This document shows, piece by piece, positions 8,438 through 15,576 of a DNA stretch of 64,000 bases. The notes under the pieces are model-generated. The model searched no databases. It was not told where the DNA came from and worked only from the letters and a program-made list of their open reading frames with translations. The stretch spans positions 1 to 64,000 of the forward strand of contig NZ_JAJNBZ010000017.1 in NCBI RefSeq assembly GCF_021369635.1, written 5' to 3'. Positions within the stretch are counted from its first letter, which is position 1; every line of letters starts with the position of its first letter. A program made the translations under genes and the position numbers. Source of the DNA: Paenibacillus profundus (lineage in GTDB: Bacteria > Bacillota > Bacilli > Paenibacillales > Paenibacillaceae).

Positions 8438-10407
8438 CCGTACACCCCTTCCGCCGTCATCACGAATTCTTCCTCCAGCTTCTGCCCGATGCGGTTAATT
8501 AGCGTATCCATATCGAAGCCTTGATGAATGTCGCCCGTGCTGACCTGCACCGTCGGCGTCAGCGTTACGAAATTCTGAATGCTGTCCATTTCCGCCAAGT
8601 CGCGCATCATCATCAGATTCTCATCCGAGATGTCTACCTCGCCGCCGATAGCCCCTACTTTTCCAACCTCGCCTACTTTCGGAATTTCCGCAGCTCCACC
8701 ATTCCACGGATCCACTTTACCTCCAGGCACAAGACCCGACGTGTCCGGAATCAATTTTTTAGTGAAGTCGAGATTGTCTTGAACAAGCTTTTGCCCGCTG
8801 AGGAAAGCATCCGTCAGATTGGTTTGATCCATACGGTACTTCGATAAATCCAATACATCTTTATCACTCTCAGGTTTCTCAGGCACAATTTGATCGGAAC
8901 TCCATTTACCAATCAATTCAAATTTAGAGCCTGTTAAATCATTGACCTTCTCAATAATCCAATTAAAGGCATCAGCGAACGAGTTAATTAAATTTCCTAT
9001 ATAATCGGATACCGTTTTAACTACATCATAAATTAGTTTTTTCCATGCATAGGCTGGATCGATTAATAAATTGCCAAAGAATTCAGCAAAGGAAATCAGC
9101 AAATTCCACGCATGGGCAACAGAATTGCTGATAAACGCAAAAAGCACAGCAAAGATTCCAACGACGGCGCCGACAATGGTGCCAGTCGATATTCCAAATT
9201 CATTCAGTACACTCATGATCAGGACGAGCGCGCCAATGATGGCAAATAACGGCCAAGCGGCTATCACCCATTGGACAAGCCACGCTACCGCCATGGCTGC
9301 AGCAATGGCGCCAAGGACAATCAGTGTGTTCTGCACAAGATTCCAATTCTCGACGAGAAAGTTCACAACGGCAGCCGTTGCACCCGCCAGCATGGTCAAC
9401 CCTGCTTGTATGCCCGCAAAAAATGGGTCGAACTTTCCTTCTTGAAATGCCTGATTGATGATGTCCAGCACCGGAGCGAACACTTGTATCGCAGTCTCGC
9501 CGGCCGCGGCCAACAAGCCATTGAACCGGTTTACCGCCGCTTCCCATTTTTGAATCGGGCTGTCCATCAACAACTCCAGCGACGCTTTGCTCATGTTCGC
9601 CTTCGTCATTAACGCATCGAAAGTTTGCAGAAAGCCATTCAAATCGCCGCTTTTGGAGAATGACTCCAATTTTTTTTGTTCTGCGGCGCTTGCCGGCATT
9701 TGGAGCTTCTGCAGCAAGCCTTCGCTCTTTCCGAAATAAGCATCCTTCATCAAGCCCGCTGTCTCTGCCGGGTCACCGCCATTCGCTTGAAAGGCAGATA
9801 AACGCTGCACCATTTCATTCATGCGGAGCACATCACTCGTATTTTTCGATACCGAGGTTAATGCAAGACCAGATTGCAATGATTTCGCTACATCCTTGCC
9901 ATTCATCAGGGCCTGTCCCCGCAGCGCTTCGAAGACCGGCGAGCCTTTCTGAGCAGTTCCATATCGGGCATTGAAGCGCGCTCGCATATCTTCTGATTCG
10001 GCGGCTCCCTTCACGGCATTGACACCTATCATTTTCCATATGCCCAGCATTTTGGTACCCAATTCGCTGTAACTTTTACTAATGCTCTCTCGGAGCCCTT
10101 TAAATATTCCAGCAATGTTGTCCCGCATTTTTTCGTAAATTTTCCCACCATGCGAAATGCCCTTGCCATTGTCATTATCAGCAGGCGAAGGCTGGCGTAA
10201 AGGCGCTTCGGCTTTCAACGTTCGGAGGTATACAGAAACCGCTAACTGATTCATGGCATCAACCGTTTTTCGCCACGTATTCTTTGCAAGCTCCATCGTT
10301 TGTTCCAGTTCTTTCTTTATTCTCGTATCTGCTCGGGCAAAAGCGGCCGTAAACGATTGCATAGACAGGACCGGACCCGAAAACGCCAACGTTGCTTGTG
10401 CATTCAT
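8434..10407 (-). CDS. xkdO: Tail tape measure protein
   Basis: A 657-residue protein. ATG 10407 is preferred over the frame's first ATG at 10539 because AAGGAGGG lies eight bases upstream. It has long helical and coiled segments, a central hydrophobic block of membrane-like helices (about residues 330-450, with IAAAMAVAWLVQWVIAAW and VGAVVGIFAVLFAFI), and a C-terminal tail. This is the usual architecture of phage tape measures, which set tail length and later help cross the membrane. With the lambda-type rule of about 0.15 nm per residue the tail would be near 100 nm (inference). Confidence 0.88.
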   Translation of the reverse strand: MNAQATLAFSGPVLSMQSFTAAFARADTRIKKELEQTMELAKNTWRKTVDAMNQLAVSVYLRTLKAEAPLRQPSPADNDNGKGISHGGKIYEKMRDNIAGIFKGLRESISKSYSELGTKMLGIWKMIGVNAVKGAAESEDMRARFNARYGTAQKGSPVFEALRGQALMNGKDVAKSLQSGLALTSVSKNTSDVLRMNEMVQRLSAFQANGGDPAETAGLMKDAYFGKSEGLLQKLQMPASAAEQKKLESFSKSGDLNGFLQTFDALMTKANMSKASLELLMDSPIQKWEAAVNRFNGLLAAAGETAIQVFAPVLDIINQAFQEGKFDPFFAGIQAGLTMLAGATAAVVNFLVENWNLVQNTLIVLGAIAAAMAVAWLVQWVIAAWPLFAIIGALVLIMSVLNEFGISTGTIVGAVVGIFAVLFAFISNSVAHAWNLLISFAEFFGNLLIDPAYAWKKLIYDVVKTVSDYIGNLINSFADAFNWIIEKVNDLTGSKFELIGKWSSDQIVPEKPESDKDVLDLSKYRMDQTNLTDAFLSGQKLVQDNLDFTKKLIPDTSGLVPGGKVDPWNGGAAEIPKVGEVGKVGAIGGEVDISDENLMMMRDLAEMDSIQNFVTLTPTVQVSTGDIHQGFDMDTLINRIGQKLEEEFVMTAEGVYG

Positions 10408-10547
10408 GTTCACTTCCCTCCTTCTGTCCGCTAAGATGAAGAGAGCGGTTCCCCATTTGCACCTGACAGCCTCATTCGATAGCTGCTCTTGTACGCGCCA
10501 ATTGTGGAACCGCCGCCCTGTCTCCTGCGGTTCATCCATCGTGTTCT

Positions 10548-11146
10548 TTAGCGCTTCTTGCGCATGCTGCGCTGCGCCTTGCGCTCCTCTTCCACGCGGA
10601 TGTCAATCATCGCGTAGACGGCGGCGCGTTCGCGCGCCGGGAGCGCCAGCAGCTCATGCGGCAAGATGCGAAGCTTATGGAGGGCGTAATAGGCATAGTT
10701 CGCCTCGCCGTCGCCCTCCCGGATTAGTTTTTTACTTCACCGACGAGGTCGTTCATGTCCTGGTTAAAGCCGTTCAGCGTCTGTACCTGCTGCAATAACG
10801 CCGTGTATTCTCCAGGCAGCAGCATTTTGCGCAGGAGCGATTCCGCACCCATAACGCCATACGACTGCTGCAGCTCCGAATTCTTCAAGTCAGGATAGAC
10901 GACGCTCGCCACAATCAGCTTCGCTGTATATTCGTTGAAGTCGATTTCCGGCGTAACGACGCCGCCCTTGCCCTTCACCTGCTTCGTGGCCGCCTTGCGG
11001 CATTGCTCGTTCTCCACTTCGCTCATGCTGCGCAGCGTCCAAGCAACCGGTTCCCCCTCTTCGTTTTTGAAGCGGGTTGATACCGCAAACGACATCTCCG
11101 TATTTGGTTCGGCATTTTGGGCAAAGAAATAGCTTAATGTGCTCAT
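10548..11146 (-). CDS. Tail assembly chaperone, -1 frameshift product (XkdN plus extension)
   Basis: The xkdN frame ends at 10724 with TAA directly after the heptamer A-AAA-AAC (10727-10733, minus strand). Slipping back one base there continues into an open frame of 59 codons (LIREGDGEANYAYYALHKLR and on to RSMRKKR) that stops at 10548. This extension has no start codon with its own ribosome site and ends before the tape-measure gene. The layout is that of the gpG/gpGT pair of lambda, in which the longer frameshifted form recruits tape measure to tube protein. The existence of the longer product is inferred from the sequence. Confidence 0.75.
10724..11146 (-). CDS. xkdN: XkdN-like tail assembly chaperone (short form)
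   Basis: A 140-residue protein starting MSTLSYFFAQNAEPNTEMSFAVSTRFK with GAGGAG upstream. Further landmarks are EPVAWTLRSMSEVENEQCRK, FNEYTAKLIVASVVYPDLKN and LLLPGEYTALLQQVQTLNG. This matches the XkdN family of contractile-tail assembly chaperones. It lies between the tube gene and the tape-measure gene as expected. It is not part of the finished particle in related phages. The last two sense codons form the slippery site for the longer form. Confidence 0.9.
   Translation of the reverse strand: MSTLSYFFAQNAEPNTEMSFAVSTRFKNEEGEPVAWTLRSMSEVENEQCRKAATKQVKGKGGVVTPEIDFNEYTAKLIVASVVYPDLKNSELQQSYGVMGAESLLRKMLLPGEYTALLQQVQTLNGFNQDMNDLVGEVKN
10727..10733 (-). promoter_or_regulatory. Programmed -1 ribosomal frameshift heptamer AAAAAAC
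   Basis: On the minus strand the zero frame reads GTA AAA AAC TAA. The heptamer fits the X-XXY-YYZ rule, and a stop follows at once. The -1 frame then stays open for 59 codons. No stimulating hairpin was modelled. Confidence 0.75.
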
Positions 11147-11183
11147 AGTTGTTTCGCTCTCCTCATCTTTTTGTTATTTTAAA

Positions 11184-11645
11184 TTACACAGAAGGGTTAG
11201 AAAAGTTATTTAAAATATCGACATCATCAAACGTAAATTCCACTTCTTCCTCCAGCACGTCACTTTCCGTATCGAGCTTCGCCATGACGACGCTGTTCAG
11301 GTTGACATTTTTCAACGTGACGGTCTGTGCTCCAATGGAAGAGGTCGGGTCCTCGTTCGTCACTTGAATCGTGAAATTCGTGTCTTTGCCGTTCTTAATA
11401 TATTCCAGCATCATCTGACGGAACAGCGGTGTCATATAATAGATGGTCATGCTGCCCGTTCCTGACCAGCCCGCTGTCTTGTGTTGCGTAGCGCGGCTGC
11501 CCAGCGTCTTAATCTCCGCCTTCTGCTTCTCGATCTTCGCTTCAAGTGTTTTGATATAGAACATTTCTTCATTCTTGCCGTTGATTTGCGCAAATGCGCT
11601 GCCCTCGCGACCGGAAATCGTATCTTTTGCTTGTAAGAAACCCAT
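11184..11645 (-). CDS. xkdM: Tail tube protein (XkdM family)
   Basis: A 153-residue protein, the normal size for XkdM. Landmarks are MGFLQAKDTISGREGSAFAQING, KNEEMFYIKTLEAKIEKQKAEIKTLGSRATQHKTAGWSGTGSMTIYYMTPLFRQM and the end EEVEFTFDDVDILNNF. It forms the inner tube that is driven through the target envelope when the sheath contracts. It follows the sheath gene with only a few bases between, and AAGGTGA precedes its ATG. Confidence 0.93.
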   Translation of the reverse strand: MGFLQAKDTISGREGSAFAQINGKNEEMFYIKTLEAKIEKQKAEIKTLGSRATQHKTAGWSGTGSMTIYYMTPLFRQMMLEYIKNGKDTNFTIQVTNEDPTSSIGAQTVTLKNVNLNSVVMAKLDTESDVLEEEVEFTFDDVDILNNFSNPSV

Positions 11646-11646
11646 C

Positions 11647-12963
11647 TTACTTCACCTTCACTTTCATATAAATTTTCTCTACTGCGTCCACCGGCTGCAC
11701 CGTCAATTGAATGGCGATGCTGTCCGAAGCTTCACCTTGCACAACCAGCACGTCCGTCTGCGCGTCAAAAGGCTGAATGGCATTTAATCGCTGCAGTTGA
11801 TCCAAATAAGCAATGCACTCCGCGCGGAACAATTGGCGTCCTTCTTCGTTGTTGTTCGTTTTTCCAACATATGTCGTTTCGAAAATACGCTTCAAATCGT
11901 TTGCAATGCCGTCCAAGACGCGAATGACACGGTTTTTGGAGAACGGCTGCCCTTTATCCGGCGAATAAGAAGTCAAGCTGTTGATATCCTGTTCCACTAC
12001 CGCGCGTCCGCGCTGATGAACAAACACGAACTCGCCCTTGCGCAACGCATCTTCCACTTGGCTGTTCGTCATGCGGATATCGGCATCGACCGCATCCTCG
12101 TATGCGCTATACGTCAGCGACTCGTTCATTGCCGCCGCTGCCGTCGCCGCTGCGACCCATGCGGTTGCCTGCGCCGCGTTCAGGACGGTGCCGTCCGCGA
12201 GCTTGACTCCATTTTTGACGCTAATGACACCTTCGTTGTCTGCCGTCGGATACTGAGCCATAACCGCCTGCACCTTCTTGCCCTCGTCTTCGCGCATTCG
12301 CTTCACAAATGCCGCATATACGGAACACAACGCCGCGTCTGATGAAGTTAGCGCGACCGTATGGAAATCATGGACGGCAATCGCGTCGAGGAAGGACATA
12401 TGCTCCGCATTCGTCACGCTGCCATCATCGCCTCCGGTGAGCGGAAGTCCCGCAATCGCCTCAATCGCTCCCGCGCCTTCGAATTCCACCCAAGCACTCG
12501 CCGTCAATTGTTCGGCTTGCGTGACAGTCTGGCTGTCCACCGTACGTCCGCCAACTTTCGTAATGACGTCCACCTTCGTATCGTCGTTCACGTTCGGCTG
12601 CACCACAAGCTGAATATCGTTGCCGCGCGCGCCGCCGTAACGAGCCTTCACCTTCAGCTCTTTATGAGCGGCTGCCGCCTTGGCCCCTTCATTCAAACGG
12701 TACAACAGCACCGTCTTCGCCCGCTTGAACGCTTCACGCACAAGCAGCGCTGGCTTGTCCGTTAGCTCGTAGCCGAGCTGTTCGAATACCGGCTCCCCCG
12801 CATGCAATTCCAACACTTGCTTTGCCGGTCCCCAGCTCAGCTTCAACGGCAGCGCCACAACGCCCCGTTCTCCAATCGCTCCTGTAGGAGCGGCATCCGC
12901 TTGAAAGCGCACATATACGCCCGGTCTTACCTTGTTCTGAGTCATCCATGTTCCTCCAGCCAT
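11647..12963 (-). CDS. xkdK: Tail sheath protein (XkdK family)
   Basis: A 438-residue protein. ATG 12963 is chosen over the longer frame because GGAGGT lies seven bases upstream and the mature family start MAGGTWMTQNKVRPGVYVRF is found there. Other landmarks are GERGVVALPLKLSWGP, GGARGNDIQLVV, DFHTVALTSSDAAL, and the C-terminal FSKNRVIRVLDGIANDLKRIFETTYVGKTNN. The sheath contracts to drive the tube. Its presence shows that this is a contractile rather than a flexible tail. Confidence 0.95.
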   Translation of the reverse strand: MAGGTWMTQNKVRPGVYVRFQADAAPTGAIGERGVVALPLKLSWGPAKQVLELHAGEPVFEQLGYELTDKPALLVREAFKRAKTVLLYRLNEGAKAAAAHKELKVKARYGGARGNDIQLVVQPNVNDDTKVDVITKVGGRTVDSQTVTQAEQLTASAWVEFEGAGAIEAIAGLPLTGGDDGSVTNAEHMSFLDAIAVHDFHTVALTSSDAALCSVYAAFVKRMREDEGKKVQAVMAQYPTADNEGVISVKNGVKLADGTVLNAAQATAWVAAATAAAAMNESLTYSAYEDAVDADIRMTNSQVEDALRKGEFVFVHQRGRAVVEQDINSLTSYSPDKGQPFSKNRVIRVLDGIANDLKRIFETTYVGKTNNNEEGRQLFRAECIAYLDQLQRLNAIQPFDAQTDVLVVQGEASDSIAIQLTVQPVDAVEKIYMKVKVK

Positions 12964-13166
12964 CACTTTACCTCCTGAATTAGAAAATGTTGTAGCAGCG
13001 CATTCACTTGCGCCTTCGTGTACTGTTCGTTCTCTTGCAAGAGCGCGTGCAGCATGTCCCGTTCGCACGCGCTCCATTCCTTCGCTTCCAGCCACTGTCC
13101 CTTCGCATAAGCGATGTCCGGGGCAGCGGACTGCGTCTTACGATCGTACATCTCGCGGTTCTGCAT
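12963..13166 (-). CDS. Small hypothetical tail-operon protein
   Basis: A 67-residue charged helical protein, MQNREMYDRKTQSAAPDIAY and on to HFLIQEVK. It overlaps the end of the terminator gene and its stop overlaps the sheath start, so it is translated within the operon. GGAGGG lies eleven bases before ATG. A short gene at this position (between XkdJ and XkdK) is common in PBSX-like operons, but its role is unknown. Confidence 0.65.
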   Translation of the reverse strand: MQNREMYDRKTQSAAPDIAYAKGQWLEAKEWSACERDMLHALLQENEQYTKAQVNALLQHFLIQEVK

Positions 13167-13581
13167 CTCGAATGCGTCCCTCCTGCTTCATCGAATTCAT
13201 CTTGCTCGCATCTTCCCGCGAACGCGTCAGCCTGAGTTCATACTGAACCTGAAACCGCAGCGTTCGCTCCACGATCTCATGCTTCCAGCTCGTTCCCCGG
13301 CATAAGCTCCCATCCACCTCAATAAGCTCCAGCACTTCGTACAGCGCATCAGCCGTATCATGGACGGAAGCATCCAAGACGGCGGGATAATAATGAACTT
13401 CGACCGCTGCCTGCGCCAAGTAACGGCGTTCACCGACACGTTCTCGTTCGCCCCGCACGAGCTTGACGATAAAGCACGGCGCTGCCTCATCCATCCGCTC
13501 CTCCGCCTCCAGCACAGGGATGTCCGGGAAGCGTTCCCGCACCCGTCTCATCACTCCTTGCCGAATATCGTAGCTCCGCAA
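13138..13581 (-). CDS. xkdJ: Tail terminator family protein (XkdJ-like)
   Basis: A 147-residue protein. TTG 13581 (reading LRSYDIRQGVMRRVRERFPDIP) is chosen because GGAGGT lies six bases upstream; the frame's ATG at 13608 has no ribosome site. Features are CFIVKLVRGERERVGERRYLAQAAVEVHYYP and ADALYEVLELIEVDG, which match the family that caps the tube and sheath at the head-proximal end. It is the first gene of the tail operon, directly after the leader hairpin. A tail terminator without any head gene fits a free tail particle. Confidence 0.8.
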   Translation of the reverse strand: MRSYDIRQGVMRRVRERFPDIPVLEAEERMDEAAPCFIVKLVRGERERVGERRYLAQAAVEVHYYPAVLDASVHDTADALYEVLELIEVDGSLCRGTSWKHEIVERTLRFQVQYELRLTRSREDASKMNSMKQEGRIRDAEPRDVRS

Positions 13582-13605
13582 GCCTTCACCTCCTGTTCGC
13601 ATACG

Positions 13606-13640
13606 CAAAAAAACCGTCCAGCAGCTTAGCCGCTAACGGT
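13606..13640 (-). terminator. Leader hairpin with T-run before the tail operon
   Basis: On the minus strand ACCGT...AGCGGC pairs with GCTGCT...ACGGT around a three-base loop, followed by seven T. It lies only about 13 bases before the xkdJ ribosome site, leaving no room for a promoter. It may end transcripts of the activator gene or act as an attenuator. Confidence 0.65.
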
Positions 13641-13801
13641 CTTCTATTGCAAGGCTGCCCTGCCATATGCCCACAACCTCACACTAACATATTAGCACGG
13701 TGCCCCGTCCAACGGCGTGCCATCATCCGGCCATCAAAGGGACACGCATCGAACTGGCCCAGCTGCAGTATGTATTCGGAAAGCCTGGTTCCACATTTCC
13801 G
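13641..13801 (-). other. Gap between the activator gene and the leader hairpin
   Basis: No complete gene is seen. A short in-frame stretch after the activator stop (reading SEYILQLGQFDACPFDGRMM and on) looks protein-like but has no start. A weak TTGGAC with a TAATAT/TATGTT region near 13684-13706 could be part of a late promoter, but the spacing is poor. Confidence 0.25.
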
Positions 13802-14224
13802 TCAATCCTCAAATACTTCAAGCCCAAGCATGAAGGCCAGCTCCATTACGGCCCGTGCTTTAATGCGGCGGAACGTGCGCTCGCTGACGTTCAGCTCATG
13901 GCATAATAAGTAATCCGGCTTGTGCGCGTAAGGATTCAGATAGCAGCATTCAATGACTTCTTTTTCCGCTTCACCAAGGTGCGCGACCGCCTTCATCACA
14001 TTGTCATGCACCGACTTCATGTAAGCTTCCTTGTCCACATTATGTACAGCAACCGCCTCAACAGGCTTGCTCACCTGGTTCGTCGCTCCATGGAACTTCG
14101 GTTCATAAGCGGACGTCATTCTCATTTCCCGCCGCACGACTCCCGCGCGTTTGTACAAGCATGCCAAGGATAATTGTTGCTCCACCTGTTTTCGCGTCGC
14201 CGTCCGATTTACTGTTGCCAACAT
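13802..14224 (-). CDS. ArpU-type phage late transcription regulator
   Basis: A 140-residue protein starting MLATVNRTATRKQVEQQLSL. ATG 14224 has GGAG eight bases upstream, and the longer frame to 14290 is rejected. The C-terminal half is a sigma-factor-like helix-turn-helix: LGEAEKEVIECCYLNPYAHKPDYLLCHELNVSERTFRRIKARAVMELAFMLG. This matches ArpU/Xpf-type regulators that turn on phage late or lysis genes. It lies immediately upstream of the tail operon on the same strand and is divergent from the repressor. It is the likely activator of the tail genes. An extended -10 and an operator lie at its 5' end. Confidence 0.8.
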   Translation of the reverse strand: MLATVNRTATRKQVEQQLSLACLYKRAGVVRREMRMTSAYEPKFHGATNQVSKPVEAVAVHNVDKEAYMKSVHDNVMKAVAHLGEAEKEVIECCYLNPYAHKPDYLLCHELNVSERTFRRIKARAVMELAFMLGLEVFED

Positions 14225-14251
14225 CGCCGTCACTCCTTCATTTTTTCGTTT

Positions 14252-14259
14252 ATAATACC
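14252..14259 (-). promoter_or_regulatory. Extended -10 promoter element for the activator gene
   Basis: The minus strand reads TGG-TATTAT about 27 bases before the activator start. The TG extension could compensate for the lack of a clear -35 box. The operator at 14277-14291 lies just upstream, so repressor binding would be expected to block it. Confidence 0.45.
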
Positions 14260-14276
14260 AACACAAAACTAAATTT

Positions 14277-14386
14277 GTTACTTTAAACAACTATATAACT
14301 GCTAGGAATGGTTCTCTTTTGCTCGGAAAAGCACTTGAGTTATTGTAAACAACTATATACAATAGACGTTGTTCATTATAAACAAC
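14277..14386. promoter_or_regulatory. Three Xre operator-like palindromes
   Basis: Three imperfect palindromes share the half-site AAACAAC: GTTACTTTAAACAAC (14277-14291), GTTATTGTAAACAAC (14339-14353) and GTTGTTCATTATAAACAAC (14368-14386). They fill the intergenic region between the divergent activator and repressor genes, as phage operators do. Confidence 0.65.
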
Positions 14387-14398
14387 TTGCGAATCATG

Positions 14399-14428
14399 TT
14401 GCGAACATTTGTTCCTATATGATATACT
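14399..14428 (+). promoter_or_regulatory. Promoter of the repressor gene with LexA-like box
   Basis: TTGCGA, 18 bases, TATACT. The spacer and -35 overlap CGAACATTTGTTCC (14402-14415), which differs by one position from the Bacillus LexA/SOS consensus as I remember it. The box could equally be a further Xre site. Confidence 0.5.
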
Positions 14429-14503
14429 GCAAGCATACCATGCTCATAAAATGAACGTCAATCCTGAATTTATGAACATATGCGAAAAATAAGGGTGATA
14501 ACA

Positions 14504-14950
14504 ATGTCAGAGACGAACAAAGAACGTGTAGGTTCTCGCATTAAAGAAATGAGGCTCAAGCAAGGCTTATCTCAAGACGATGTTGCGCACGAGCTTGGCA
14601 TGAAGCGGGCCAACGTAGCCAATTATGAGGCGGGGCGCACGACGCCACCGAGCGACATCATCGGGCGGATCGCCGATCTGCTGCACACGTCAAGCGACTA
14701 TCTGCTCGGACGCATCGATAATCCGATGCCGTTGACCGTCAGTCCGCATGAATCCATACCGGAGTGGGCCACGTGGAAGGATAAGCGCGATTTCCGGAAA
14801 TTGCTTGAAGAAGATGCGGAGATTATGTTCGATGGCGTCCCGATCGAAGAGGATGACCGCGAGCGGGTCATTCAGGTGCTGGAGGCCTTGTTCTGGGATG
14901 CGAAGAAGAGAAATAAGCGCAAGCTGAATCGAACGCAACATACCGACTAA
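14504..14950 (+). CDS. Xre-family repressor
   Basis: A 148-residue protein from ATG 14504 (AGGGTG upstream), starting MSETNKERVGSRIKEMRLKQ. A classical helix-turn-helix spans residues 10-65 (LSQDDVAHELGMKRANVANYE, LLHTSSDYLLGRID). The acidic C-terminal part (EDAEIMFDGVPIEEDDRERV) is like that of ImmR/Xre repressors of Firmicute phages. It is followed at 21 bases by an ImmA-type protease gene and divergent from the tail regulator. The likely role is keeping the tail genes silent. A LexA-type self-cleaving domain is not seen, so induction probably depends on the protease. Confidence 0.85.
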   Translation: MSETNKERVGSRIKEMRLKQGLSQDDVAHELGMKRANVANYEAGRTTPPSDIIGRIADLLHTSSDYLLGRIDNPMPLTVSPHESIPEWATWKDKRDFRKLLEEDAEIMFDGVPIEEDDRERVIQVLEALFWDAKKRNKRKLNRTQHTD

Positions 14951-14971
14951 CTTATCCGCGAGGTGCATCTC

Positions 14972-15406
14972 ATGGATGTAGAGAAGATTGTACGATCGTT
15001 AATTCGAAAATATAAAACGAACTGCCCTTTTCAGCTTGCACAGCACGTTAACATTCAAGTTCAGCTGACGCATCTTGGCAACTCGACGCGCGGCTTCTAT
15101 TTCCGCAAGCTTCGCCGCCGCTATATTGTCATTAATTCAGATCTACCGTTTGAATGGCAGCGCTTTGTGTGCGCGCACGAGCTCGCTCATGACCGGCTCC
15201 ATAAGGGAGTCGGCCACTTTTTTATCGAGCGGCATACATTGTTTCAAGTTGGCAAATTCGAACGGCAAGCCAATCAATTTGCGCTGCAGCTTCTGCTGGC
15301 GGACCAAGAATGCATGGCTGGCGAGACGCGGGAAATGTACTGCGCACGCAATGGCATTCCGCCGGAAATGGCAAAGTTTCTTCCAATCGAATCCGATCGA
15401 GAATAA
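14972..15406 (+). CDS. ImmA/IrrE-type metallopeptidase
   Basis: A 144-residue protein. ATG 14972 has GAGGTG six bases upstream; an in-frame GTG at 14963 overlaps this site. The zinc motif HELAH is at residues 69-73, within FVCAHELAHDRLHKG, and a Glu-containing helix FERQANQFALQLL follows. This is the ImmA/IrrE (DUF955) layout. In ICEBs1 and phi105 such proteases cut the neighbouring Xre repressor after DNA damage. Pairing with the Xre gene suggests the same role here. Confidence 0.87.
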   Translation: MDVEKIVRSLIRKYKTNCPFQLAQHVNIQVQLTHLGNSTRGFYFRKLRRRYIVINSDLPFEWQRFVCAHELAHDRLHKGVGHFFIERHTLFQVGKFERQANQFALQLLLADQECMAGETREMYCARNGIPPEMAKFLPIESDRE

Positions 15407-15576
15407 GCGCGGGATGCGAAGGTATGGATCATACTTCGTATCCCGTTTTTTTGCGCCTCTATAATGCGATGATGACCGGAACAAATGCCGTCACCCTTTC
15501 CTGCCTACTCCACATAGTATAGGGTAAAGCCGAAGTATGGGTGTATGCTATCAATCAGAGAGGTGAGACCATTTAC

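Noticed and set aside
10259-10462. Extended start of the tape-measure gene or small separate gene
   Set aside because: The ribosome site AAGGAGGG before ATG 10407 decides the tape-measure start; the other frame has none.
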